A stretch of DNA of 64,000 bases from Sphingobacteriaceae bacterium. Its GTDB lineage: Bacteria > Bacteroidota > Bacteroidia > B-17B0 > Aurantibacillaceae. A model generated the notes under the pieces. That model worked only from the letters and a program-made list of their open reading frames with translations. It did no database searches and was not told the DNA's origin. Below, one piece after another: positions 55,628-64,000 of the stretch. Every line of letters begins with the position of its first letter. Position 1 is the first letter of the stretch. The stretch covers positions 3,038,001 to 3,102,000 of the forward strand of contig NVQB01000001.1 of assembly GCA_002319075.1 (NCBI GenBank), in the 5' to 3' direction. Made by a program: the position numbers and the translations under genes.

Positions 55628-57196
55628 TTGTTTTCTGAAAAAATACATAGATACATTTTCTTATTCGGTCTGTTTGGCCTGGGCTTTGGTATGATGATTG
55701 GCGCGGTTCCAACAAGTGTTCCTGAGATTATTTTAGGAGCTAACTGGTTGCTCGAAGGTGATTTTAAACGTAAATTCAATCAACTAAAGGTCAATAAAGT
55801 ATTCTGGGTTTTAATTGCTGTTTTTTGCCTGCATGTTTTAGGGTTGCTTTATACTAGTAATCTATCTGCAGGTAGTGAAGATGTCAAGATTAAACTGCCT
55901 TTGTTTATTCTTCCACTTTTTATTTTTAGTGCAAAACCACTTACGCAAAAAGAATTTTATGCTACTCTCTACTTTTTTATCCTGGGCTGCGTGGCTAATA
56001 CTTTATGGTGCCTGACCTACAGTTTTGTGCTACATAACAACGAAGTAATACGCAATGCTTCGCGTTTTATGAGCCATATCCGCCTCGGACTTTACCTGAA
56101 TGTGGCGATTGCTTGTTGTGTGTATTTTGCCTGGCGTTCGGAAGCGTTTCTTAAAAAATTGTTGTGGGTGGCTCTGGTTATTTATTTTGTTTTTGTGCTT
56201 TATGCTCTTGGTCTTGCCTCCGGACTTATAAATTTCGCCATCCTGTTTTTACTTGCCATTTGCTTTTTTATTTACCGGCAGAAATTATGGGTAAAACTCG
56301 CCGGTATTTTAGTTGTGCTTGGATTTATTACCATGGGCATTTATTATATTATGGACATTAAGAAGTCGCAGCTAGATGTACGTTCAGACAAAACAAATGA
56401 ACCGCAAAACTATGCACCTTCAGGTCGTCCCTATTTGCACTATGGCAAGGGCGGACAAAAAGAAAACGGAAATTATATTTATATAAATGTTCAGCCCGAA
56501 GAATTACAAAGAGCCTGGAAAAAGGAATTTGCCGCCGATAGTTTTCACTATGAGTCAGAAACTAATCTTCAGCGCTATGTAGTTCTTGTGCGTTATATGG
56601 CTAGTAAAGGACTGAATAAAGATTCTGTAGGCTATACCAAATTAAGCGATGCTGATAAACAAAACATTCAAAAAGATATTGCGAATTTTGAATATCCCTC
56701 CTGGTCGTATCTTCACAAACGCACTTATGAATTGGTAAATGAATACGATGAATTTTTAAACGATCGTTTTGTAAATGGACATTCCTTAACTATGCGTCTT
56801 TATTTTTGGGATGCAGCGCTTCATGTAATAAAAAAGAATTTTGTATTTGGGGTGGGTACAGGAGATGTGCAGGATCAACTTACAAAGACCTATAGAGAAA
56901 CAAAATCTCCATTAAATGAAGAGTGGTATAAGCGTCCGCATAACCAATTTTTAACGATTACTACAGCGCTTGGAATTTTAGGATTAGGTGTTTTTTTACT
57001 GGGTTTACTATATCCTGCATCAACACTAAAAAATGAGCTTCCGAAATTGTTCTGGCCCTTTTTTCTCATTGCGGTGCTTTCTTTTTTCATTGAGGATACG
57101 CTGGAAACACAGGCGGGTTGTACGTTTTATGCCTTCTTTTCAGGTTTGTTTCTTTCCGTTGGGTGGTGGCGAAAATTAAAACACATAGAGACATAG
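55628..57196 (+). CDS. O-antigen ligase family membrane protein
   Basis: 522 residues, TTG start at 55628 (MFSEKIHRYIFLFGLFGLGF); the next in-frame ATG (55691) would cut the first helix. About ten membrane helices; a large exported loop lies at about 255-420 and ends at the Wzy/WaaL signature, ETKSPLNEEWYKRPHNQFL, followed by helices GILGLGVFLLGLL and FWPFFLIAVLSFFIEDTLE. Role: joining O-antigen or another surface glycan to lipid A-core in the periplasm. Its last few codons (HIET and stop) are already inside the 104-bp tandem array, so the natural C-terminus was altered or extended by that array. Confidence 0.85.
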   Translation: MFSEKIHRYIFLFGLFGLGFGMMIGAVPTSVPEIILGANWLLEGDFKRKFNQLKVNKVFWVLIAVFCLHVLGLLYTSNLSAGSEDVKIKLPLFILPLFIFSAKPLTQKEFYATLYFFILGCVANTLWCLTYSFVLHNNEVIRNASRFMSHIRLGLYLNVAIACCVYFAWRSEAFLKKLLWVALVIYFVFVLYALGLASGLINFAILFLLAICFFIYRQKLWVKLAGILVVLGFITMGIYYIMDIKKSQLDVRSDKTNEPQNYAPSGRPYLHYGKGGQKENGNYIYINVQPEELQRAWKKEFAADSFHYESETNLQRYVVLVRYMASKGLNKDSVGYTKLSDADKQNIQKDIANFEYPSWSYLHKRTYELVNEYDEFLNDRFVNGHSLTMRLYFWDAALHVIKKNFVFGVGTGDVQDQLTKTYRETKSPLNEEWYKRPHNQFLTITTALGILGLGVFLLGLLYPASTLKNELPKLFWPFFLIAVLSFFIEDTLETQAGCTFYAFFSGLFLSVGWWRKLKHIET

Positions 57197-58110
57197 AAAG
57201 GATAGAGAGGCCTGGGATAGAACTATTCTTACCGCACTCCCTAAAAAACCTTTGCGTGCTTAGCGTCTTTGCGCGAGAAAAAAAAAACATAGAAACATAG
57301 AAAGGATAGAAAAGCCTGGGATAGAACTATTCTTACCGCACTCCCTAAAAAACCTTTGCGTGCTTAGCGTGTTTGCGCGAGAAAAAAACACATAGAAACA
57401 TAGAAATGATAGAAAAGCCTGGGATAGAACTATTCTTACCGCACTCCCTAAAAAACCTTTGCGTGCTTAGCGTCTTTGCGCGAGAAAAAAAACACATAGA
57501 GACATAGAAAGGATAGAAAGGCCTGGGATAGAACTATTCTTACCGCACTCCCTAAAAAACCTTTGCGTGCTTAGCGTCTTTGCGCGAGAAAAAAAACACA
57601 TAGAAACATAGAAAGGATAGAAAAGCCTGGGATAGAACTATTCTTACCGCACTCCCTAAAAAACCTTTGCGTGCTTAGCGTCTTTGCGCGAGAAAAAAAA
57701 CACATAGAAACATAGAAAGGATAGAAAAGCCTGGGATAGAACTATTCTTACCGCACTCCCTAAAAAATCTTTGCGTGCTTAGCGTCTTTGCGCGAGAAAA
57801 AAAACACATAGAAACATAGAAAGGATAGAAAAGCCTGGGATAGAACTATTCTTACCGCACTCCCTAAAAAACCTTTGCGTGCTTAGCATTTTTGCGCGAG
57901 AAAAAAAACACATAGAGACATAGAAAGGATAGAAAGGCCTGGGATAGAACTATTCTTACCGCACTCCCTAAAAAACCTTTGCGTGCTTAGCGTCTTTGCG
58001 CGAGAAAAAAAACATATAGAGACATAGAAAGGATAGAAAAGCCTGGGATAGAACTATTCTTACCGCACTCCCTAAAAAACCTTTGCGTGCTTAGCATCTT
58101 TGCGCGAGAA
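57176..58110. repeat. tandem array, nine copies of a 104-bp unit
   Basis: The marker GGGATAGAAC recurs at 57213, 57318, 57421, 57525, 57629, 57733, 57837, 57941 and 58045, i.e. every 103-105 bases. Each unit also has CCTTTGCGTGCTTAGCGTC and an A-rich run. Two sub-types alternate (catagagacatag with gaaaggcc; catagaaacatag with gaaaagcc). The period is not a multiple of three. The array spans the whole gap between the convergent O-antigen ligase and M23 peptidase genes and starts inside the former. Confidence 0.97.
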
Positions 58111-58118
58111 CTCTAAGT

Positions 58119-58991
58119 TTAAAAGGCCACAAATTCCTGCGGATTAATAGGAGAGCCATTAAACCACAATTCAAAATGAAGATGAGGTCCGCGGCTTTTT
58201 TCGCCGGTATCTCCTACCACGGCAATGGCTTCACCGGACTTAACACGGTCGCCCATTACTTTTAAGAAGGAGGCGCAATGTTTGTAAATACTGATGAGGT
58301 TATTGCTGTGTTGCACTTGTACCACGTTACCATCGCTGGCAGAAAAACCGGTGAATATTATTGTTCCATCCAGTGTAGATTTTATCGTCTCATCCTGTTT
58401 GGTAACAATGTCCACTCCAAAATGATCTTCCGTTAAATTAAAAGACTCGGTTATAATTCCTTTTACGGGTGTAAAAAAAACCGCTTCAGAAAGTCCGGTA
58501 TATTTTAATTTCGCAAGGCTACTATTAGTGTTTCCTTTATTTTCTTCATACTCTTTGCGAAACTCGATGTCATTTGAGCTGGGTTGCGTATTTACCTTCG
58601 CATATTTCCCGGTAGTATCTTTTCCCGGTTTTGGCGTCTTGGTTTCCACCTTTTCTTCCACCGCTTTTAGTACCGTGCTTAAATAAACGTCACGTGACCC
58701 AACGGCTTGTTCTAAAGAATCGGCTTTTATATTCAGATCGAGGATTTGTTTACGCTCTGCAATATCTCCGTACCCAGGAATATACTCTCTCAAAGGCGTA
58801 AATGCCACCAGACTTATTACCAGAGTGGTCATAACAATGGTTATTGCCGCCATTCCTATAATAATACCAGCAGGAGACAGGCGGAGAGAGAATTTCTCAC
58901 CAAAAGTAGTGTCGTTTAGTATCACCAGGCGGTATTTTTTGCTCAGAAAACGTCTGAATCTTTTCCACCGGGTTGGTTTTGGAGTCTCCAT
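58119..58991 (-). CDS. M23 family (LytM-like) metallopeptidase
   Basis: 290 residues. An N-terminal cytoplasmic basic part, one membrane helix (about residues 37-62, IIIGMAAITIVMTTLVISLV), a periplasmic coiled-coil linker, and a C-terminal LytM domain (about 175-290). Zinc ligands: His and Asp of HFGVDIV, and HLH of GPHLHFELWF; all four expected positions are present, so it should be active. Role: cutting of peptidoglycan cross-bridges, typically in division or cell-shape control. The stop lies 8 bases past the 104-bp array. It is divergent from the TetR gene. Confidence 0.93.
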   Translation of the reverse strand: METPKPTRWKRFRRFLSKKYRLVILNDTTFGEKFSLRLSPAGIIIGMAAITIVMTTLVISLVAFTPLREYIPGYGDIAERKQILDLNIKADSLEQAVGSRDVYLSTVLKAVEEKVETKTPKPGKDTTGKYAKVNTQPSSNDIEFRKEYEENKGNTNSSLAKLKYTGLSEAVFFTPVKGIITESFNLTEDHFGVDIVTKQDETIKSTLDGTIIFTGFSASDGNVVQVQHSNNLISIYKHCASFLKVMGDRVKSGEAIAVVGDTGEKSRGPHLHFELWFNGSPINPQEFVAF

Positions 58992-59031
58992 AAAATGTAA
59001 AGATGCAAAAAATAATAATTTCGTCAGGAAA

Positions 59032-59063
59032 CTTGCAAGACAATTAAAGTTTCCGTAGTTTTG
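59032..59063 (+). promoter_or_regulatory. promoter of the TetR-efflux operon
   Basis: TAGTTTTG at 59056-59063 is an exact TAnnTTTG; CTTG at 59032-59035 lies 20 bases upstream in the -33 position. The predicted start is about 15 bases before the ATG at 59082. Confidence 0.6.
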
Positions 59064-59081
59064 TGCCCGAATTTAAGATAA

Positions 59082-59696
59082 ATGGAGCCACAAGAAAAAA
59101 TATTAAAAACGTCTTTAGGATTGTTTTTTAAATATGGCATCAAGCATATTACGATGGACGACATCGCCAAAGAGCTTGGTATGTCTAAGAAAACAATTTA
59201 CCAGTTTTATAAAGAGAAAGACGATTTAGTGAATCAATTATGCAACAATGAACTAAACACTCAGGAAGCTCACTTTGAAGACATGAATAAGTCGGCCAAA
59301 GATCCTATTCATGAAATAATGTTAATTTCTGATAAAATGAGGAATATGATGCAAAACATTAATCCAATGTTTTTTCTCGACTTGCAAAAATTTTATCCTA
59401 CAGCTTACCAAAGATTTATTTCGTTCCGCGAAAACTGCGCCTATAAACTTGTTATTCTCAATATTAAAAAAGGCATTGAAACGGGCGTTTATCGTCCTGA
59501 CCTTGATCCTGAACTTATCTCCCGTTTAAGAATGGCGCAGATCGACATGTTGATGTTTGGAAATTATTTCTCTTACGAAAAAACAAGTTTTGCAAAAACA
59601 CATACTGTAGTGCTGGATATTTTTATTTATGGGATCTGCACCATAAAAGGGCATAAGCTATTTAATAATTACAAAAAAATAAACGAAGAAGAATAA
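59082..59696 (+). CDS. TetR/AcrR-family transcriptional regulator
   Basis: 204 residues. The N-terminal helix-turn-helix is typical: LFFKYGIKHITMDDIAKELG then MSKKTIYQFYKEKDDLVNQL (residues about 12-55). The larger C-terminal ligand domain is not conserved enough to name a ligand. It is the first gene of an operon with an outer-membrane channel, a periplasmic adaptor and an RND pump, with gaps of 5, 18 and 32 bases, so it is likely the local repressor of the efflux system. Inducer unknown. Confidence 0.92.
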   Translation: MEPQEKILKTSLGLFFKYGIKHITMDDIAKELGMSKKTIYQFYKEKDDLVNQLCNNELNTQEAHFEDMNKSAKDPIHEIMLISDKMRNMMQNINPMFFLDLQKFYPTAYQRFISFRENCAYKLVILNIKKGIETGVYRPDLDPELISRLRMAQIDMLMFGNYFSYEKTSFAKTHTVVLDIFIYGICTIKGHKLFNNYKKINEEE

Positions 59697-59701
59697 CTAT
59701 T

Positions 59702-61063
59702 ATGAAACACCTAAGTAAACTTACACTCATCCTGGTTTTAGTGATGACGATGTATCAAACAGAAGCTCAGGAGGCTAACAAAACAAGTTTCAGTCTGCAG
59801 GAGTCTATCGACTACTCACTAAAACACAGTCCTAACTATTTAAATGCGGAACTGGATCTGAAGAGTGCAGATTTCAGACGCAAAGAAATTACGGGTATGG
59901 GACTTCCACAAATTGCCGGAAGTATTGATTTTAAAGATTATTTAAGCATTCCAACATCTTTGCTACCGGCGCAAATTTTTGGCGGACCAGAAGGAACTTT
60001 CTTACCCGTTAAGTTTGGTACGAAATACAATGCAACAGCAGGGTTAAGTGCCAACTGGAATATTTTGAATAGCGATTATTTTTTCGGCTTACAAGCTCAG
60101 AAAGAATATATGAACCTATCTAAAATTAGTGTAACAAGAAGTAAGGCAGATTTAGTTTCTCAGGTAACGAAAGCTTATTATACGGTTGTGATAAGCCGTG
60201 ACCGATTAAAATCTCTTGATGCTAATATTGTAAAATTGAAAAAAACATATGATGATACCAAGGCTACAAACGCACAGGGTATTATGTTTGAATTGATCGA
60301 TGTGGAACGTCTGGAAGTACAATATAATAATCTATTGACGGAACAGGAGAAAACTCTAAGACTTATTGAGATCTCTGCGTCCTTATTAAAATTTCAAATG
60401 GGTTACGCAGTAAATGATCCTATTACTTTAACGGATAGTTTAAATGTGGAGAGTAACTTTCAGGAGTTAAGCAAAACGGTAGACGTAACACAACGTCCTG
60501 ATTACAAATTATTAACGTCACAACAAACACTTTTAGATCTGGATGTTAAAAGGTTAAAATATCAATTTCTTCCGTCTTTAACACTTTATGGATCTTACCA
60601 ATACAACGCACAGCGTAACGAATTTAATTTTTTTGAGGCGTCAAACGGTGATCCCTCAAAAAAATGGTTTAAAGTAGCTCTTGTAGGTGCAACCCTTAAC
60701 CTCAATATTTTTACAGGATGGCAGCGTATGAACAGGATTGAACAAACCAAGATCACTGCTTATAAAAACCAGAATACGATTAAAAACCTTGAATTAGCAG
60801 CTCAACTGGAAGCGAGCACTGCAAGTGTAAATTATACAAATGCATACTCGAGTTTATTGCGTCAGAAAAAGAATCTTGAATTAGCGGAGCATGTTGCTGA
60901 GGTGGCGCGCAAAAAATATCAAAGTGGCATAGGTAGCAATATTGAAGTTGTTACAGCGGAGTCAGATTTAACAAGTGCCCAGACAAACTATTACAATTCT
61001 GTGTTCGATATGATTGTAGCTAAAACAGATTATTTAAAAGCAACAGGAACATTGGTAAAATAA
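59702..61063 (+). CDS. TolC-family outer-membrane efflux protein
   Basis: 453 residues with a signal peptide (ends YQTEAQ). Two OEP repeats are visible: SLQESIDYSLKHSPNYLNAE at the start of the first, and the second around RPDYKLLTSQQTLLDLDVKR; long helices with QVTKAYYTVVISRDRLKSLD and VAEVARKKYQSGIGSNIEVV fit the alpha-barrel. Role: trimeric outer-membrane exit duct joined to the adaptor and RND pump encoded downstream. It starts 5 bases after the TetR gene. Confidence 0.93.
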   Translation: MKHLSKLTLILVLVMTMYQTEAQEANKTSFSLQESIDYSLKHSPNYLNAELDLKSADFRRKEITGMGLPQIAGSIDFKDYLSIPTSLLPAQIFGGPEGTFLPVKFGTKYNATAGLSANWNILNSDYFFGLQAQKEYMNLSKISVTRSKADLVSQVTKAYYTVVISRDRLKSLDANIVKLKKTYDDTKATNAQGIMFELIDVERLEVQYNNLLTEQEKTLRLIEISASLLKFQMGYAVNDPITLTDSLNVESNFQELSKTVDVTQRPDYKLLTSQQTLLDLDVKRLKYQFLPSLTLYGSYQYNAQRNEFNFFEASNGDPSKKWFKVALVGATLNLNIFTGWQRMNRIEQTKITAYKNQNTIKNLELAAQLEASTASVNYTNAYSSLLRQKKNLELAEHVAEVARKKYQSGIGSNIEVVTAESDLTSAQTNYYNSVFDMIVAKTDYLKATGTLVK

Positions 61064-61126
61064 CATTCAAAAATTAAGGAAATGAAATCAAGAAATAATA
61101 CTAACACCACTACAAAAAATAAAGTT

Positions 61127-62263
61127 ATGATCAAGAATTCTACATTAATGCTTCTGCTAGCCGTTATAATGGTAGCTTGCGGTGGCGGTGGTTCTGATAA
61201 AAAAGCAGAACTCGAAAAATTAAAAAAACAAAAAGCTGATCTTGAAGTGAAGATTGCTGCATTACAGGAAGAAGTTTTAAAAAGCGATACCACTATTAAA
61301 GAAAAAATAACAGACGTTGTGGCAATACCGGTAACCATTGCTCCTTTCAAAACTTACATTGAAATTCAAGGACGTATTGATGCAGATGAAAATGTATTTG
61401 TTTCCTCTGAAATGCCAGGAACTATTACAAAAATTAATGTAAAAGTAGGCGACCAGGTTTCTAAGGGAACTGTTCTTGCAGAAACGGATGCACGAGCTAC
61501 CCAACAGCAAATAGCAGATTTAAATACAAATCTCGAACTTGCCAAACAAGTATACGACAAAACGAAAAGTCTTTGGGACCAAAAAATTGGTACGGAAATT
61601 CAATACTTACAAAGCAAAAACAACAAAGAAAGTCTTGAAAATAAAATTGCAACAATGCAGGAACAAGTGCGTATGAGCAAAATTATTTCCCCTATCAATG
61701 GAACTGTAGATAACATCAGTATTAAATTAGGTCAGTCTGTTGCCCCTGGTATGCAAGCTATCAGTGTAATTAATTTTTCTAACTTAAAAGTAAAGGCAGA
61801 AATTGCAGAAAGTTATGCAGCGCGCGTTAAAACCGGCAACGAAGTACTTGTTCTTTTTCCTGATACAAAAGATACAATTGCTTCAAAAATTAACTATGCT
61901 TCAAGAGGCATTAACGCTTTAACAAGAACATTCGGTGTTGAGGTGTATTTAGATACTAAAGGAGAATACCACCCAAATATGGTAACTAAATTAAGAATTA
62001 ACGACTACACTTCTCCAAAACCAGAGATTACTGTACCGGTTAAATTTATTCAAAAAGGGGCCACAGAAAGTTTTGTGTTAGTAGCTGAAGGTGGAAAAGC
62101 GGTAAAGAAGATCGTGAAGATCAATCATGAGTATGCTGGCATAGCTGAAGTAACTGAAGGGCTAAAAGAAGGCGACATGATCATTACAGAAGGATACGAC
62201 CTTATTAATGATGGCGACAAGATCGCAGTTGCTGCTCCGGCAGCTAATGAGGCAAAAAAATAA
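61127..62263 (+). CDS. efflux RND transporter periplasmic adaptor subunit (HlyD family)
   Basis: 378 residues from ATG 61127 (IKNSTLMLLLAVIMVACGGG), a lipoprotein leader with VAC; an ATG at 61082 opens 15 polar residues earlier, which suits a lipoprotein less well. Domains: a short coiled coil (AELEKLKKQKADLEVKIAAL), a lipoyl-like half with GTITKINVKVGDQVSKGTVL, a helical hairpin, the second half IISPINGTVDNISIKLGQSV, and the beta-barrel region ending in VTEGLKEGDMIITEGYDLIN. Role: bridges the RND pump to TolC. Confidence 0.92.
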   Translation: MIKNSTLMLLLAVIMVACGGGGSDKKAELEKLKKQKADLEVKIAALQEEVLKSDTTIKEKITDVVAIPVTIAPFKTYIEIQGRIDADENVFVSSEMPGTITKINVKVGDQVSKGTVLAETDARATQQQIADLNTNLELAKQVYDKTKSLWDQKIGTEIQYLQSKNNKESLENKIATMQEQVRMSKIISPINGTVDNISIKLGQSVAPGMQAISVINFSNLKVKAEIAESYAARVKTGNEVLVLFPDTKDTIASKINYASRGINALTRTFGVEVYLDTKGEYHPNMVTKLRINDYTSPKPEITVPVKFIQKGATESFVLVAEGGKAVKKIVKINHEYAGIAEVTEGLKEGDMIITEGYDLINDGDKIAVAAPAANEAKK

Positions 62264-62295
62264 TTTTCATAATACGAACACGAAAATAAAGTATC

Positions 62296-64000
62296 ATGTT
62301 AGATAAAGTAAAAGAATTTAAACCCTCCAGTTGGGCCATAGATAATAAGGTAGCTATCTATATAGTTACGATCATTATCTGTATCATGGGGATCAGAGCT
62401 TATAACTCGCTCCCTAAAGAACAGTTTCCGGATATTACGGTTCCTACTATTTATATCAATACCATTAATGGTGGTAACTCTCCAACCAATATCGAAAACA
62501 CAATCACCAAACCGATAGAAAAACGTTTGAAAGGAATTTCTGGTATTAAGAAATTTAATAGTACTTCCCTTCAGGACGTTTCGGTAATTGTGGTGGAGTT
62601 CCGTACCGATGTAAAAGTAGATATCGCGAAATCAAAAGTAAAAGATGCTGTGGATGAAGCGCGTGCTGATATACCACAAACATTAACACGCGAGCCTATC
62701 ATTAAAGAAATCGCCTTCTCTGAGATCCCGATCATGTACATTAACATTGCCGGTAACTACGATTTAAAACTCCTGAAAAAATATGCTGAAGATCTTCAGG
62801 ATAAAGTAGAAGGTTTAAAAGAGATCAACGAAGTAAAATTGGTTGGTGCTCTGGAGCGTGAGATCCAGGTAAATATTGACGCCTATAAATTACAGGCTGC
62901 TCAGTTAACAATGGACGATGTATCGCGTGCCATTTCTTCTGAAAACCTTACTATTTCAGGTGGTAATATCCCTTTAAATGGGATGAAGCCAACGATCAAT
63001 ATAAAAAGTGAATTTAAAGATCCGAAAGAAATTGAAGAAATTCTTGTAACCTCTGCAGTAGGTGCGAGACTTAAGATTAAGGACTTTGCAACTGTAGTGG
63101 ATGGTTTTGAAGAAAAAGAATCTTATTCAAGTTCAAGTGGAAAAAACGTTATCACCTTAAACGTTATTAAACGTTCGGGAGAAAACTTAATTAACGCTGC
63201 TGATAAAATCAAAGCCACGATCGAGGAAATGAAAAAGACAGAATTTCCTAAAGGACTTGAAATTACTATCAGTGGTGACCAAAGTAATAAAACGAAGGTT
63301 ACTTTACAGGATTTAATTAATACCATCATCATTGGGTTTATACTCGTAACGGTTGTATTGATGTTCTTTATGGGAGTAACCAATGCCTTATTCGTGGCGC
63401 TTTCTGTACCACTTTCAATGTTCATTGCCTTTTTAATTATGCCAAGCATTGGATTCTCATTTAATATGATCGTGCTCTTCTCCTTCATTCTCGCCCTGGG
63501 GATTGTGGTGGATGACGCCATCGTAGTAATTGAAAATACGCACCGTATTTTTGATAATGGTAAACGCGATATTAAAACAGCCGCTAAGATGGCTGTTGGT
63601 GAAGTATTCTTACCGGTACTGTCAGGTACCATCACAACACTTGCACCTTTTATTCCATTGGTTTTCTGGTCGGGTATTATTGGTAAGTTCATGTACTTCT
63701 TACCTGTTACTTTAATTATATCCTTATTAGCGTCCTTATTTGTTGCCTATATTATTAATCCTGTGTTTGCGGTTGACTTTATGAAGTCGCACGACGAAGA
63801 AAGCAAACAACATGGTAAAATAACAAAGGCTGCACGTTTACAATTAATGTTGTATGCTTTTATCGCTATCTGTTCTTATGCAAGCGGACATATTGCTATT
63901 GGTAACTTCACAGCTTTCCTGGCGGGTTTCCTTGTACTAAATCGTTTATTGCTTTACAAAGCTATCGAAGCCTGGCAGTTTAGAATCTGGCCTGGTTTTG
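62296..64000 (+). CDS. RND efflux transporter (AcrB/MexB type), C-terminus beyond right edge
   Basis: 568 residues are visible and the frame is open to the edge. Typical text: an N-terminal helix then NSLPKEQFPDITVPTIYINT, SGIKK, porter-domain VDEARADIPQTL and EINEVKLVGALEREIQVNID, and transmembrane helices IIIGFILVTVVLMFFMGVT and FSFILALGIVVDDAIVVIEN, the motif that carries the proton-relay Asp pair (VDDAI). FLPVLSGTITTLAPFIPLVF follows. Role: proton-driven export of drugs, lipids or other compounds through TolC. It starts 32 bases after the adaptor. The substrate is not predictable from this part. Confidence 0.95.
   Translation, partial: MLDKVKEFKPSSWAIDNKVAIYIVTIIICIMGIRAYNSLPKEQFPDITVPTIYINTINGGNSPTNIENTITKPIEKRLKGISGIKKFNSTSLQDVSVIVVEFRTDVKVDIAKSKVKDAVDEARADIPQTLTREPIIKEIAFSEIPIMYINIAGNYDLKLLKKYAEDLQDKVEGLKEINEVKLVGALEREIQVNIDAYKLQAAQLTMDDVSRAISSENLTISGGNIPLNGMKPTINIKSEFKDPKEIEEILVTSAVGARLKIKDFATVVDGFEEKESYSSSSGKNVITLNVIKRSGENLINAADKIKATIEEMKKTEFPKGLEITISGDQSNKTKVTLQDLINTIIIGFILVTVVLMFFMGVTNALFVALSVPLSMFIAFLIMPSIGFSFNMIVLFSFILALGIVVDDAIVVIENTHRIFDNGKRDIKTAAKMAVGEVFLPVLSGTITTLAPFIPLVFWSGIIGKFMYFLPVTLIISLLASLFVAYIINPVFAVDFMKSHDEESKQHGKITKAARLQLMLYAFIAICSYASGHIAIGNFTAFLAGFLVLNRLLLYKAIEAWQFRIWPGF

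Noticed and set aside
57176-58110. CRISPR or coding repeat
   Set aside because: The 104-bp units are identical throughout with no spacers, and the period is not a multiple of three.
63123-63692. 189-residue frame on the minus strand
   Set aside because: It lies fully inside the RND pump gene in antisense and reads as a shadow with low-complexity I/T/S runs.

Overview
The window looks like a chromosomal piece of a member of the Bacteroidota. The signs are type IX secretion (T9SS) C-terminal sorting domains of type A and type B, a PorP/SprF-family protein, promoters of the TAnnTTTG type, absence of Shine-Dalgarno sequences, a carboxypeptidase-regulatory-like TonB receptor, and the coaX / outer-membrane protein / lptC gene order. 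Genus and species cannot be told from the sequence. Layout, left to right: 1-5217 is most of a thioester-containing alpha-2-macroglobulin lipoprotein running off the left edge. 5447-7716 holds a 55-residue small protein, a bidirectional terminator, a quinone-oxidoreductase-like enzyme and a secreted class 3 lipase. 7862-17407 is a signalling island: four single-domain response regulators, a CheB-CheR-PAS-histidine kinase fusion of 1150 residues, an MtfA-like M90 metallopeptidase, a TPR histidine kinase and a LuxR-type regulator, plus a small Cys/His protein. 17551-29998 is a T9SS surface-protein locus: a giant protein of about 3100 residues with laminin-G modules, a cadherin-repeat protein with a type B sorting domain, and a PorP/SprF partner. 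30052-34353 (minus) is a beta-propeller/Ig-like T9SS cargo. 34760-40196 holds a Crp/Fnr regulator, a TonB receptor and a T9SS-sorted alpha/beta hydrolase; the last two share a nearly superimposable promoter with a perfect Crp/Fnr-type palindrome. 40276-41829 contains an SRPBCC protein, a protein of a Bacteroidota orphan family, and tRNA-Phe with unusual inverted repeats. 41977-48385 holds coaX, an outer-membrane protein, lptC, small membrane proteins, a GT-C glycosyltransferase with an odd start, and an ABC permease. 48466-50960 is an AT-richer insert-like stretch with a decayed lipoprotein start and a T9SS cargo. 51486-58991 holds recQ, a 17 x 22 bp array, a lipoprotein, an O-antigen ligase, a 9 x 104 bp array and an M23 peptidase. 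59082-64000 is a TetR / TolC / HlyD / RND efflux operon cut by the right edge. How the genes fit together: much of the window concerns the cell envelope and surface, namely secretion of adhesins and enzymes through T9SS, LPS export, O-antigen joining, murein cutting, efflux, and sensing. The best regulatory signal is the pair of matching Crp/Fnr-type promoters next to a Crp/Fnr gene. All family calls were made by reading motifs; no database search was run.
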